Below, piece after piece: positions 1 through 10,611 of a stretch of 64,000 nucleotides of DNA. The translations under genes were made by a program, and so were the position numbers. This stretch comes from JADKAV01 sp963732355 (lineage in GTDB: Bacteria > Actinomycetota > Actinomycetes > S36-B12 > UBA10799). The DNA lies in NCBI GenBank assembly GCA_963732355.1, contig CAVSZD010000002.1:1-64000 (forward strand), read 5' to 3'. The notes under the pieces were generated by a model. It was given only the letters and a program-made list of their open reading frames with translations, had not been told where the DNA came from and did no database searches. Every line of letters begins with the position of its first letter. The stretch's first letter is position 1.

Positions 1-2259
<2,259 letters not shown>

Positions 2260-2394
2260 TGATTTGTATTTCGCTCACGAATTGTAAGCCTGGCAAGAAC
2301 AAATCTGACATACATCAAATTTGGTCATGCCTCAAAAGAATCCCTTCGACAACCGGTCAGACCGGCCGCCGAACGGGGTTCGGCATTGACTTTT

Positions 2395-2422
2395 GGCACA
2401 CTGTTGAGTTCTCAAGGAGCGG
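2395..2422 (-). promoter_or_regulatory. rrn leader boxA-like antitermination element
   Basis: The minus strand reads CCTTGAGAACTCAACAGTG, close to the conserved actinobacterial 16S leader motif. It lies about 140 nt upstream of mature 16S and about 60 nt downstream of the predicted promoter, the expected position for a Nus-dependent antitermination signal. Confidence 0.6.
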
Positions 2423-2476
2423 GCGCACACCATCACTTCCAGCTATTAGCTAGGAGGTTTCCGGGGCAACTTCTCC

Positions 2477-2504
2477 ACTGTACCAGGTTGGGCTGAAGTG
2501 TCAA
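2477..2504 (-). promoter_or_regulatory. rRNA operon promoter (-35 TTGACA, -10 TACAGT)
   Basis: On the minus strand TTGACA occupies 2504-2499 and TACAGT 2482-2477, separated by 16 bp. This is a strong sigma-70-type match and places the transcription start near 2470, about 210 nt before 16S. The leader (2260-2470) holds the boxA element and no gene. Of the 377-nt gap between 16S and tyrS, the rest is the tyrS 3' hairpin and a 7-bp GTTGCTC/GAGCAAC hairpin at 2563-2580. Confidence 0.7.
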
Positions 2505-2607
2505 CCACCCCCTGGTTCCCGCGCGTTTCGTCGGCCTTTTCAGGCTTTCGAGGTGGTCGGGAGTTGCTCTTTCGAGCAACAGAATTAAATGTAGCAGGCG
2601 TTTTCAG

Positions 2608-2636
2608 GGGCCGAAAAGGGGGGTCCGTTTCGGCCC
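2608..2636 (-). terminator. Hairpin directly after tyrS stop
   Basis: GGGCCGAAA (2608-2616) and TTTCGGCCC (2628-2636) form a 9-bp stem with an 11-nt loop that abuts the tyrS stop codon. There is no U-tract on the minus strand, so it would be an actinobacterial-type terminator without a poly-U tail. It separates tyrS from the rrn promoter. Confidence 0.45.
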
Positions 2637-3902
2637 TCAGGCACCCAGATCAGCCACGCCGATAGCCCGTTTGCCCCGGCGCAGGAGGACCCACCGGCCG
2701 TGCAGAGCGACGCCCGATTCCAGAGTTGCGTCCTGGTCGGATACACGCGCGTTGTTGACGTACGCTCCCCCCTCTTTGATCGCCCGACGAGCTGCGGATT
2801 TGGAGTCGCACAGGCCTGTAGCGACCAGGGCGTCGATGACGGTGGTGCCTGCCTGAACTGCCATCGTGGGTACGTCCTCGGTGGCCTGGCGCCAGATGGT
2901 TTCGGGCAGTTCCGCCAGTTCCCCACGCCCGAACAGGGCAGCGCTGGCAGCCTCGATGTGCTCGCGCGCCTGCCGACCGTGCACCAGGTCCGTCAGCTCC
3001 GCTGCGAGGGCTCGCTGGCCCGCTCTGGAGGCCGGATTGGCCTCACCTGACAAGATGACCTCCTCCACTTCGGAGACGGGCCGCAGGCTGAAGAACCGCA
3101 GCATGTTCGCGACATCGCGGTCGTCGGTATTGAGCCAGAACTGGTAAAAGGCGAACGGCGAGGTCTGCTCGGCGTCCAGCCAGATTGCCCCACCGGCGGT
3201 CTTGCCGAACTTGGTGCCGTCCGCTTTGGTCACCAGCGGGACGGTCAGGCCATGGGCACGGCTCTCAGGGCCCTCGACCTTGCGGATCAGATCCAGGCCT
3301 CCGGTGATGTTGCCCCACTGGTCGGAACCGCCCACCTGCAGGGTGCAGCCGTGATCGCGGTACAGGTGCAGGTAGTCCATGGACTGCAGGAGCATGTAGC
3401 TGAACTCGGTGTAACTGATGCCATCGCCGTTGAGGCGGGCCGAGATCGACTCCTTGTTGAGCATCGCATTGACGCTGAAGTGCTTGCCGACGTCGCGCAG
3501 GAACTCGATGGCGCTCATCGGGGCCGTCCAGTCCAGATTCGAGACCAGCGTGGCGGGGTTGTCTCCTCCGAAGTCGAGGAAGTGCGAGAGCTGGCCACGG
3601 ACCCGGTCGACCCAATCGGCGACGGTGTCGTCGGTGTTCAGAACCCGTTCCGTGCTGCGACCACTTGGGTCGCCGATAAGACCGGTCGCTCCCCCGACCA
3701 GCGCGATGACCTTGTGCCCGGCCAGCTGGAACCGGCGCAGGAGCAGCAGCGGAACGAGGTTGCCCACGTGCAGGCTCGACGCGGTCGGGTCGAACCCGCA
3801 GTAGAGCGTGATCGGGCCGGCCATGGACTCGGCTAGTGCGCCGAGATCGGTCGAAGAGGCAATCAGGCCGCGGGCTTCAAGATCGGAAAGCAGATCGGTC
3901 AC
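2637..3902 (-). CDS. tyrS: Tyrosyl-tRNA synthetase
   Basis: Class I aminoacyl-tRNA synthetase that charges tRNA-Tyr in the cytoplasm. From the GTG at 3902 the protein is 421 aa, the usual length. The HIGH-like motif is HVGN (about residues 45-48), the KMSKS-like loop is KFGKT (about 231-235), and an S4 RNA-binding domain occupies roughly the last 70 residues. A longer reading frame extends 37 codons upstream but codes Arg/Ser-rich sequence with no family similarity. The GTG has a G-rich GATGGGGGC just before it and gives the normal N-terminus. It lies 46 bp downstream of a small secreted-protein gene. No T-box leader is visible. Confidence 0.95.
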   Translation of the reverse strand: MTDLLSDLEARGLIASSTDLGALAESMAGPITLYCGFDPTASSLHVGNLVPLLLLRRFQLAGHKVIALVGGATGLIGDPSGRSTERVLNTDDTVADWVDRVRGQLSHFLDFGGDNPATLVSNLDWTAPMSAIEFLRDVGKHFSVNAMLNKESISARLNGDGISYTEFSYMLLQSMDYLHLYRDHGCTLQVGGSDQWGNITGGLDLIRKVEGPESRAHGLTVPLVTKADGTKFGKTAGGAIWLDAEQTSPFAFYQFWLNTDDRDVANMLRFFSLRPVSEVEEVILSGEANPASRAGQRALAAELTDLVHGRQAREHIEAASAALFGRGELAELPETIWRQATEDVPTMAVQAGTTVIDALVATGLCDSKSAARRAIKEGGAYVNNARVSDQDATLESGVALHGRWVLLRRGKRAIGVADLGA

Positions 3903-3948
3903 GCCCCCATCTTGGCAGGCGTGACCGATCGGGTGGGTGGGGCTTGGT

Positions 3949-4224
3949 TCAGCTGGGGAGCTCTTCCTCGCTCTCGCAGTCGTACGAGAGCGCAGGGTTG
4001 CCCTGGCCGACACCCCATGTTGTTGTCACATCGGAAGCCGCTGTTGTCGTCTCCGTCGAACTGATCCGTGGGATCGCTCTTGACCCTTCGGCTGAGCCTT
4101 CATCGATGGCGTTGCCGACCGTGGCGGTACCGTCCGCCGTTTCTCGTGCTGCCGCCGGGCCCGCGAAGCCAGCCAGGGCGAGCATGGCGGTGGCGCCGAG
4201 TGCCGTCATGGTTCGAACCTTCAT
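3949..4224 (-). CDS. Small secreted protein of unknown function (91 aa)
   Basis: The ATG at 4224 is preceded by a strong Shine-Dalgarno (GGAAGGAGATCGAC). Residues 1-27 look like a Sec signal peptide: MKVRTM, then a hydrophobic stretch LGATAMLALAGFAG and an Ala-rich cleavage region. The mature part is about 64 aa, Ser/Thr/Glu rich, ending DCESEEELPS, with one Cys and no recognisable domain. The frame is open further upstream, but that part lacks a ribosome site. Not recognised; a real gene is supported by the SD and signal sequence. Confidence 0.65.
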   Translation of the reverse strand: MKVRTMTALGATAMLALAGFAGPAAARETADGTATVGNAIDEGSAEGSRAIPRISSTETTTAASDVTTTWGVGQGNPALSYDCESEEELPS

Positions 4225-4414
4225 GTCGATCTCCTTCCGCCCCCCGACGAGCCTCGTGCTCGCGTTCCTGAACCTACGTCCAGTTGTCGGAGGGGTCAAC
4301 GGGCCGTTCGGCTCGACCGGCATAAGCCAATCCCTTCAAGCACTGACCGTGACTGGAACTATTCCGCCCTCAGGCGTGCGAAGAGGCGATCCGAATTGCG
4401 CACGCCCAGGGTCG

Positions 4415-5392
4415 TCAACTGCCCTCCGACATCCCCGCGCGTTCGGCACGCCGCAGGCCTGCCAGCACCAGCGCGGCTGCGATGAGCACCAGTCCGGCGA
4501 TGATCAAGGCAACACCAGCATTCACAGCCTCCAAGGACCACAGCCCAACAAGGATCGCGGCCGCCAGCCCAGAAGCAACCGCCCACAACCAGTCCCCGCC
4601 GCGCGCGAACAGCCACGCACCGATCAGAACCAGCGCGAGAGCACTGACGCGGCCCGTCCAGCGCAAGGGTGTGTCCGGGTCGTTGAATCCGAGTTCGGCC
4701 GTCATGAGCACGATGGTCCCCTGCAACCACACCATCAGGCCCATCGCGCGGGTCAACCACTCAGGCGGGAAGAACTTGTTCAACAGCAGACTCGCCGCGA
4801 CGCCCAGTCCGACCACCATCAGCGCCATCTGGGGCCCGTCATTCATGCCCAAGACATCCACCAGGGAGAGCCCGGTGACCAACGCCAGCACACCAGTGAC
4901 CAGCGTGTTGATGAAGCCCGGCACCCAGTGCCACACGACCAACGAGATCAGCAGCGCGGTGCTTGACCCGACCAGGAGTAGCCAGTCCGCAGGCTCACCC
5001 GTCTCGGGCGAGAAGCCGACCATGATCGCCAGCAGCGCCAATACCGCCGACACACCACCCATCACTTGGGCTACACGCCCACGAACAGGGTGCTCACTGA
5101 TGTGGCCCACAGGGCGGATCACCAGCCACACGCCGACGAGCATTGCCGCACTGATCACGGCGGGCAACGCCGCACGCATCACCTGACTGAAGTCAGTCCA
5201 CACCTGGGATCCGATGACTATCAGACCGATCGTGGCCAGACCCGCCCCAGCGTAGCCAGCCAGTTCTGCGAGCCGTTGACGTACGTCCACGTGATGGGTG
5301 TGGTACTCGCGACTGACGTCCGATGCCAGGTCGGGCGTCAGCCTTCCCTCTTCAACAAAATGCGTCAGTGTCCGATCCAGGCGATCAGTCAT
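4415..5392 (-). CDS. DUF2157-like polytopic membrane protein
   Basis: A 325-aa protein. The N-terminal cytoplasmic helix region has THFVEEGRLTPDLASDVSRE followed by about ten hydrophobic segments, the arrangement of DUF2157-type predicted membrane proteins. The function of that family is unknown. The ATG at 5392 is chosen over a GTG at 5401 because AGGGGTGG lies at a suitable distance upstream. The gene is downstream of argH, but the 129-bp gap contains a large palindrome (5451-5494), so it is probably not part of the arginine operon. 190 bp without an obvious feature separate it from the small secreted-protein gene. Confidence 0.7.
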   Translation of the reverse strand: MTDRLDRTLTHFVEEGRLTPDLASDVSREYHTHHVDVRQRLAELAGYAGAGLATIGLIVIGSQVWTDFSQVMRAALPAVISAAMLVGVWLVIRPVGHISEHPVRGRVAQVMGGVSAVLALLAIMVGFSPETGEPADWLLLVGSSTALLISLVVWHWVPGFINTLVTGVLALVTGLSLVDVLGMNDGPQMALMVVGLGVAASLLLNKFFPPEWLTRAMGLMVWLQGTIVLMTAELGFNDPDTPLRWTGRVSALALVLIGAWLFARGGDWLWAVASGLAAAILVGLWSLEAVNAGVALIIAGLVLIAAALVLAGLRRAERAGMSEGS

Positions 5393-5450
5393 GACAACCA
5401 CCCCTGCTTCAATTCTACGCCGGGTGGTGCCATGGCAGAGCGGCCGAATT

Positions 5451-5494
5451 TGCGAAGTTGACGCGACACGCCAACGTGTCCGGGTAACTTCGCG
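5451..5494. repeat. Palindromic element C1, 3' of the arginine operon
   Basis: A two-tier inverted repeat: outer GCGAAGTT (5452-5459) / AACTTCGC (5486-5493), inner GACACG (5465-5470) / CGTGTC (5475-5480). CGGC/GCCG flanks at about 5441 and 5501 could extend it. It starts 28 nt after the argH stop. There is no U-tract. A related element lies after ribH (34066-34127). It may act as an operon-end terminator or mRNA-stabilising structure. Confidence 0.6.
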
Positions 5495-5521
5495 ACAGCC
5501 GGGAAGGGTGTCCGAAATCCG

Positions 5522-6919
5522 CTATTTGTAGGACTCCAGGACCACCCGCGCGCGCGCCAGTTGCTCGGCCACCGCAGCTGGAGCCGTGCCCCCGCGGTGA
5601 TTGCGCGCAGCCAGGGCTGCCGGCACCGACAACGCGTCCAAGGCCTGCGCCGTGAGCGCCGGATCCACCGAGGGGAGGTCCAGTTCCCACAGCGCTACAC
5701 CGGCCTCGTCGGCGGTCTTGACCGCCCGGCCGGACACCTCGTGGGCCTGCCTGAATGGCATCCCCTGACGCACGAGCCAGTCAGCCAGTTCGGTGGCCAG
5801 CGCATGGCCGTCCGCAGTGCCCGCACCGGCGACCGCGGGCTGGAAGTCAAGGGTCGCAACCGTGCCGGTCATGGCGGGCAGCACCAGCCGAAGCGTGGCG
5901 ATAGCGTCGAACACCGGTTCCTTGTCCTCCTGCAGATCGCGGTTGTAGGCGAAGGGCAGGCCCTTCAGCATCGTCAAGACCGAGACCAGGTCGCCTATCA
6001 GCCGGCCAGACTTGCCTCGTGCCAGTTCCGCCGAATCGGGGTTCTTCTTCTGCGGCATGATCGAGGACCCGGTGGAGAACTCCTCGTGCAGACGCACCCA
6101 GCCGAATTCGGTCGAGGCCCACAGGCAGATCTCCTCCCCCAGCCGCGACAGGTGCACCCCGATCATGGCCGTAACGAACAAGAACTCGGCGACAAAGTCC
6201 CGGTCGGTCACGGCGTCGATCGAGTTCTCGAAACTGCATTCAAAGCCAAGATCCTGCGCGGTCGCTACTGGATCCAGGCCAAGCCCATTGCCTGCCAACG
6301 CGCCCGCACCCATGGGCGAGACGGAGGAGCGCACGGACCAGTCCCGAATCCGTGACAGATCGCGCAGGAACGGCTGCACATGCTTGCCGATCTCATGGCC
6401 AAGCGTCACAGGTTGAGCGTGTTGCAGGTGCGTGAATCCGGGCGCTGGATCAGCGTGGTGATCCTCAGCCGCACCAAGCAGTGCCTCACACAACCCGACG
6501 AGGTCGGCACTGATCGCGCCCGCCACGTCGAGCAGCAGCAACCGCAGGTCAGTGGCTACCTGGTCGTTGCGGCTACGACCGGCCCGAAGCCGCCCCCCGA
6601 CATCCTCACCGACTACTTCGATCAGTCGGCGTTCCAGGGCTCCGTGCACGTCCTCGTCGGAGTCGGCGGGGCCCAACTCCCCGGCCGCGACCTCCTCGGC
6701 CAGCTGGCCCAGCGCGGCCAGCAACGCGGCGTGCGTGGTCTCGTCAAGAAGTCCGGCGCGGGCCAGCGCGTTGGCGTGCGCAACGCCCTGGGCGATGTCG
6801 TAAGGAGCCAGCGCCCAGTCGAAGTGAGTGGATCTGCTCAACTCCACCATGGCAGCAGCGGGGGGCTGCTCGAAGCGACCGCCCCACAGACTCCCCTGGC
6901 CGGTCCTGCCCTCAGCCAT
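5522..6919 (-). CDS. argH: Argininosuccinate lyase
   Basis: Last step of arginine synthesis: cleaves argininosuccinate to arginine and fumarate. The 465-aa protein starts SLWGGRF, typical of the family, and carries the fumarase/aspartase signature GSSIMPQKKNPD near residue 280. The ATG at 6919 overlaps the end of argG by 8 nt (ATGGCTGA), indicating translational coupling. The upstream in-frame extension is antisense-like Arg/Ser-rich sequence and was rejected. Last gene of argCJBDRGH; followed by palindrome C1. Confidence 0.96.
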   Translation of the reverse strand: MAEGRTGQGSLWGGRFEQPPAAAMVELSRSTHFDWALAPYDIAQGVAHANALARAGLLDETTHAALLAALGQLAEEVAAGELGPADSDEDVHGALERRLIEVVGEDVGGRLRAGRSRNDQVATDLRLLLLDVAGAISADLVGLCEALLGAAEDHHADPAPGFTHLQHAQPVTLGHEIGKHVQPFLRDLSRIRDWSVRSSVSPMGAGALAGNGLGLDPVATAQDLGFECSFENSIDAVTDRDFVAEFLFVTAMIGVHLSRLGEEICLWASTEFGWVRLHEEFSTGSSIMPQKKNPDSAELARGKSGRLIGDLVSVLTMLKGLPFAYNRDLQEDKEPVFDAIATLRLVLPAMTGTVATLDFQPAVAGAGTADGHALATELADWLVRQGMPFRQAHEVSGRAVKTADEAGVALWELDLPSVDPALTAQALDALSVPAALAARNHRGGTAPAAVAEQLARARVVLESYK

Positions 6920-8114
6920 GGATGCGGTTGTCCCGGGCGTAGGCGAGGCGACTGGGCAGACCCCACAACTCGATGAAGCCCTGCGCCAGCGACTGGTCGA
7001 AGGTGTCGCCGGAGTCGTAGGTGGCCAGCCCATAGTCGTACAGGCTGGCGTCGCTGCGACGACCGGTGACCACTGCCTTGCCGCCGTGCAGCGTCATCCG
7101 GATGTCGCCCGAAACCGATGCGTTCACGTCGTCGAGGAATCCGCTCAGAGCCTTGTGCAGAGGGCTGAACCACAGACCGTCGTAGGTCAGCTCGGTCCAG
7201 CGCTGGGACACCCCACGGGAGAAGCGACGCAGTTCGCGCTCGACGGTGACGTTGACCAGTTCCATGTGTGCGGTGATCAGCGCAACCGGTCCCGGACTTT
7301 CGTACACCTCGCGGCTCTTGATGCCCACGAGTCGGTCTTCCACGAGGTCCAGCCGGCCGACACCTTGTGCACCGGCGCGCTGGTTGAGCAGTTCGATGGC
7401 CTGCAACATCGTTACGTCCTGGCCATCGATCTTGACCGGCTGACCCTTGTCGAACGTGATGATCACCTCGTCGGCCTCGCGTGGGGTGGCCGGGTTCTGC
7501 GTGTAGGAGTAGATCTCCTCGGTCGGGCCGTTCCAGATGTCCTCAAGGAAGCCGGTCTCTACCGCGCGACCCCACACGTTCTGGTCGATCGAGTAGGGGG
7601 ACTTGCTGGTGACATCGATGGGCAGACCCTCGCGCTCGGCGAAGTCGATCGCCTTGTCGCGGGTCAGGGCGAGGTCGCGGACAGGCGCAATGCAGCGAAG
7701 GTTGGGGGCAAGGTTGCGGATCCCCACCTCGAATCGGACCTGGTCGTTGCCCTTGCCGGTGCAACCATGCGCCACGATGTTCGCGTTGTGCTTGCGGGCG
7801 GCGGCGACCAGGTGCTTGACGATCACCGGCCGGGACAGGGCCGAGACGACGGGGTAGCGATCCATGTACAACGCGTCCGCCTTGAGCGCCGGCAGGCAGT
7901 ACTCGTCGGCGAACTCCTCACGGGCATCGGCGACCTCGGACTCGACTGCACCGCAGGCAAGCGCTCGCTCGCGGATCACGTCCATGTCCTCGCCGCCCTG
8001 GCCCACGTCCACCGCCATGGCGATGACCTCGGCGCCTGTCTGCTCCTTGATCCAGCCAATTGCCACGGAGGTGTCCAGGCCGCCGCTGAAGGCGAGTACC
8101 ACTCTGTCTGACAT
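6912..8114 (-). CDS. argG: Argininosuccinate synthase
   Basis: Condenses citrulline and aspartate with ATP to argininosuccinate. 400 aa, normal length. The PP-loop LAFSGGLDTSVAIGW lies at residues 7-21. The gene follows argR by 12 bp with its own Shine-Dalgarno (TAGGAGAAC) and overlaps argH at its end. It belongs to the argCJBDRGH operon, so it should be repressed with it when arginine is plentiful. Confidence 0.97.
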   Translation of the reverse strand: MSDRVVLAFSGGLDTSVAIGWIKEQTGAEVIAMAVDVGQGGEDMDVIRERALACGAVESEVADAREEFADEYCLPALKADALYMDRYPVVSALSRPVIVKHLVAAARKHNANIVAHGCTGKGNDQVRFEVGIRNLAPNLRCIAPVRDLALTRDKAIDFAEREGLPIDVTSKSPYSIDQNVWGRAVETGFLEDIWNGPTEEIYSYTQNPATPREADEVIITFDKGQPVKIDGQDVTMLQAIELLNQRAGAQGVGRLDLVEDRLVGIKSREVYESPGPVALITAHMELVNVTVERELRRFSRGVSQRWTELTYDGLWFSPLHKALSGFLDDVNASVSGDIRMTLHGGKAVVTGRRSDASLYDYGLATYDSGDTFDQSLAQGFIELWGLPSRLAYARDNRIHG

Positions 8115-8126
8115 GTCGTTGTTCTC

Positions 8127-8630
8127 CTATCGACGGTTCTTGATGAGCTGTTGCAGACGGTCGGCCACGGCCTGTCCGCTGCTGGATTCGGCGACCACGA
8201 GCATGATCGTGTCGTCGCCGGCGATGGTGCCGATGACGTCAGTCAGATGAGAGTGGTCGAAGGCGCTGGCCAGGTACTGCGCCGCACCCGGCGGAGTGCG
8301 CAGAACGACCAGGTTCCCGCTGTGAGCGATGGACACCATCGTGTCCTCGGCCACGCGGATCAGGCGGGCGTTGATGTCCTCGAGTTCGTCGGCCTGCAAC
8401 CGGTCCTCGCCACCTTCGGCGGGGACCCCGTACAGCGAGCGGCCATCTGCGGCGATCGTCTTGACCGCACCGATCTCGTCCAGGTCGCGGGACACGGTGG
8501 CCTGGGTGACCTCGATCCCACGCTCTCGCAGCATCTCCACGAGGTCGGACTGAGAGCCGACTGCGCCACCTCGGATGATCTCGACGATCATCTCTCTTCG
8601 CGCGGCGCGGGTGTTCAAGATGTTCGTCAT
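8127..8630 (-). CDS. argR: Arginine repressor
   Basis: Transcription factor of 167 aa. The N-terminal winged helix-turn-helix includes VTQATVSRDLDEIGAVK (about residues 41-57). The C-terminal arginine-binding, hexamerisation domain includes GTIAGDDTIMLV near residue 140. It overlaps argD by 4 nt (ATGA), so the repressor is made from the operon it presumably controls. A candidate operator lies upstream of argC (12761-12780). Confidence 0.95.
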   Translation of the reverse strand: MTNILNTRAARREMIVEIIRGGAVGSQSDLVEMLRERGIEVTQATVSRDLDEIGAVKTIAADGRSLYGVPAEGGEDRLQADELEDINARLIRVAEDTMVSIAHSGNLVVLRTPPGAAQYLASAFDHSHLTDVIGTIAGDDTIMLVVAESSSGQAVADRLQQLIKNRR

Positions 8631-9766
8631 CCCAGCGCCTCGCCCAGGATCGAGACGGCCGTGTCCGCTTGTTCAGCGGTCAGGTTCAGCGCTGGCGCCA
8701 TCCGGATCACGTCGTCACCGATCGCATTGACCAGCAGACCCTCTTCTCGACAAACCTGCTCAACCGCTTTGGCATGAGGGTGGCGCAGCACGACGCCCAG
8801 GAGCAGACCCTCACCGCGCACGGTGGCGACACGCTGCGAGCGCTGCAGAGCCTGTGTCATACGCGCCCCCAGGCTCTGGGCATTGGCGAGCAGACCTTCG
8901 GTTTCGATCTCGTGCAACACGGCCAGGGCTGCAGCACAAGCCACCGGATTGCCGCCGAACGTGGATCCGTGGTGACCTGGGGCCAACAGGTCCGACGCTT
9001 CCCCGAAACTCAACAGTGCACCGATCGGAAGTCCTGCGCCCAGGCCTTTGGCCAGGGTCACCAGGTCGGGGTCGACGCCCTCAGAGGCGAACCAGCGACC
9101 CGTTCGTCCGATGCCGGTCTGGACCTCGTCGGCGATCAACAGCGCCCCGGACGCCTGCGTGGCCTGCTTGAGGCGTGCGAGGTACCCGGTAGGTGGGGTG
9201 ACGACCCCTGCCTCCCCCTGGATGGGTTCGACAATCAGGGCCGCTGCCCCGGTCATGTCCGGCTCTGAGCCGTAGTCGAAAAAGCGCACACCGGGAACGA
9301 GTGGCTCGAACGGCTCACGTTTGGCGGGTTGGCCCGTCATGGAAAGCGCGCCCATTGTGCGCCCGTGGAAGGATCCTTGAGCGGCCAGCATGTCCCCGGC
9401 ACCGGACAGGCGCGCCACCTTGAAGGCGGCCTCGTTCGCCTCGGCCCCGGAGTTGCAGAAGAAGACCCGTCCCGGCCGACCCGACAACTCGATGAGTCGC
9501 TCCGCCAGCTCGATTCCGACCGGGTGCGCAGCCAGGTTGCTGACGTGCCCGTAGTCGTCCATCTGCGCCGCGACTGCGCTTCGGACTGCCGGATGCGCGT
9601 GACCCAGGGCGTTCACCGCTATCCCGGCGACCATGTCCAGGTACTTCTTGCCGTCGGCGTCCCAGACCCACGAGCCCTGACCCCGCACGAGCACGACCGG
9701 CGGGGTTCCGTAGTTGTTCGACATCACCGCCTGCCAGCGCTGTGTCCACTGCCCGGACGTGCTCAT
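8627..9766 (-). CDS. argD: Acetylornithine aminotransferase
   Basis: Class III PLP-dependent aminotransferase that converts N-acetylglutamate semialdehyde to N-acetylornithine, and possibly also acts in lysine synthesis. 379 aa. The PLP lysine is in TLAKGLGAGLPIG and the cofactor-binding aspartate in LLIADEVQTGIGRTG. It overlaps argB upstream and argR downstream by 4 nt each (ATGA). Confidence 0.95.
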   Translation of the reverse strand: MSTSGQWTQRWQAVMSNNYGTPPVVLVRGQGSWVWDADGKKYLDMVAGIAVNALGHAHPAVRSAVAAQMDDYGHVSNLAAHPVGIELAERLIELSGRPGRVFFCNSGAEANEAAFKVARLSGAGDMLAAQGSFHGRTMGALSMTGQPAKREPFEPLVPGVRFFDYGSEPDMTGAAALIVEPIQGEAGVVTPPTGYLARLKQATQASGALLIADEVQTGIGRTGRWFASEGVDPDLVTLAKGLGAGLPIGALLSFGEASDLLAPGHHGSTFGGNPVACAAALAVLHEIETEGLLANAQSLGARMTQALQRSQRVATVRGEGLLLGVVLRHPHAKAVEQVCREEGLLVNAIGDDVIRMAPALNLTAEQADTAVSILGEALG

Positions 9767-10611
9767 GGTTCGTTCACCACCATCGTTCCGACGCCGGAGT
9801 CCGTGAACACCTCGACAAGGACGCCGTGGGCGATCCGGCCATCAACGACGTGAGCCCGCCGGACTCCCCCATCAAGGGCAGTCAAGCAGGCCTCCATCTT
9901 GGGGAGCATGCCCGCGTCCAGGTCGGGCAGCATTGTCCGCAGTTCGTCTGGGCTGATCTGGGAGACGAACTGCTCGCAGGTCGGCCAGTCGCGGTAGAGC
10001 CCGGCGACGTCGGTGAGCACGACCAGTTTGACTGCACCCAAAGCCACGGCCAAGGATGCAGCCGCCGAGTCCGCGTTCACGTTGTAGGTCGCGCCATCCT
10101 CGCTGCGACTGACCGTCGATACGACCGGGATCAGGTCATCGTCGATGAGCGTGTGCACGAACTCGGGACGCACTTGGGTGATCTCACCGACCAGCCCGAG
10201 TTCGGCACTGCGGGCGGTGGCCGTCAACAGGTGCGCGTCCTCGCCGCTGACCCCCACCGAGAACGGGCCATGCGCGTTGATCAGGCTCACCAGCTCACGC
10301 TGGACCTGACCCACAAGCACCATGCGCACGACGTCCATCACCTCCGGCGTTGTGACCCGGCGACCGTCGACGAACTCCGTGGGCACGTCCAGTTTGGACA
10401 GCATGTCGGTGATCTGCGGACCACCGCCGTGGACGATGACCGGTTTGATGCCGGCGAGTTTGAGGAACACCACGTCCTCGGCGAAGGCCCGGCGCAGGTC
10501 GTCGTCCACCATGGCGTGGCCGCCGTATTTGATGACCACGATCTGTCCGTGGAAGGTCTTGAGCCAGGGTAGGGCGCCAGCCAGCGTGGTTGCGGTCTCG
10601 ATGTCGTTCAT
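9763..10611 (-). CDS. argB: Acetylglutamate kinase
   Basis: Phosphorylates N-acetylglutamate, the usual arginine feedback point. 282 aa. The glycine-rich phosphate loop VVIKYGGHAM is near residue 28 and VIVHGGGPQI near residue 57. It overlaps argJ and argD by 4 nt each, in the middle of the arginine operon. Confidence 0.96.
   Translation of the reverse strand: MNDIETATTLAGALPWLKTFHGQIVVIKYGGHAMVDDDLRRAFAEDVVFLKLAGIKPVIVHGGGPQITDMLSKLDVPTEFVDGRRVTTPEVMDVVRMVLVGQVQRELVSLINAHGPFSVGVSGEDAHLLTATARSAELGLVGEITQVRPEFVHTLIDDDLIPVVSTVSRSEDGATYNVNADSAAASLAVALGAVKLVVLTDVAGLYRDWPTCEQFVSQISPDELRTMLPDLDAGMLPKMEACLTALDGGVRRAHVVDGRIAHGVLVEVFTDSGVGTMVVNEP

Noticed and set aside
3903..3948. T-box leader before tyrS (and likewise before pheS)
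   Set aside because: Gaps of about 46 bp are far too short, and no T-box core sequence is present.
5430..5500. Possible tRNA-Ser-like start (GGCAGAGCGGCCGAA) after argH
   Set aside because: No anticodon arm, T-loop or acceptor pairing follows; the sequence is better explained as palindrome C1.
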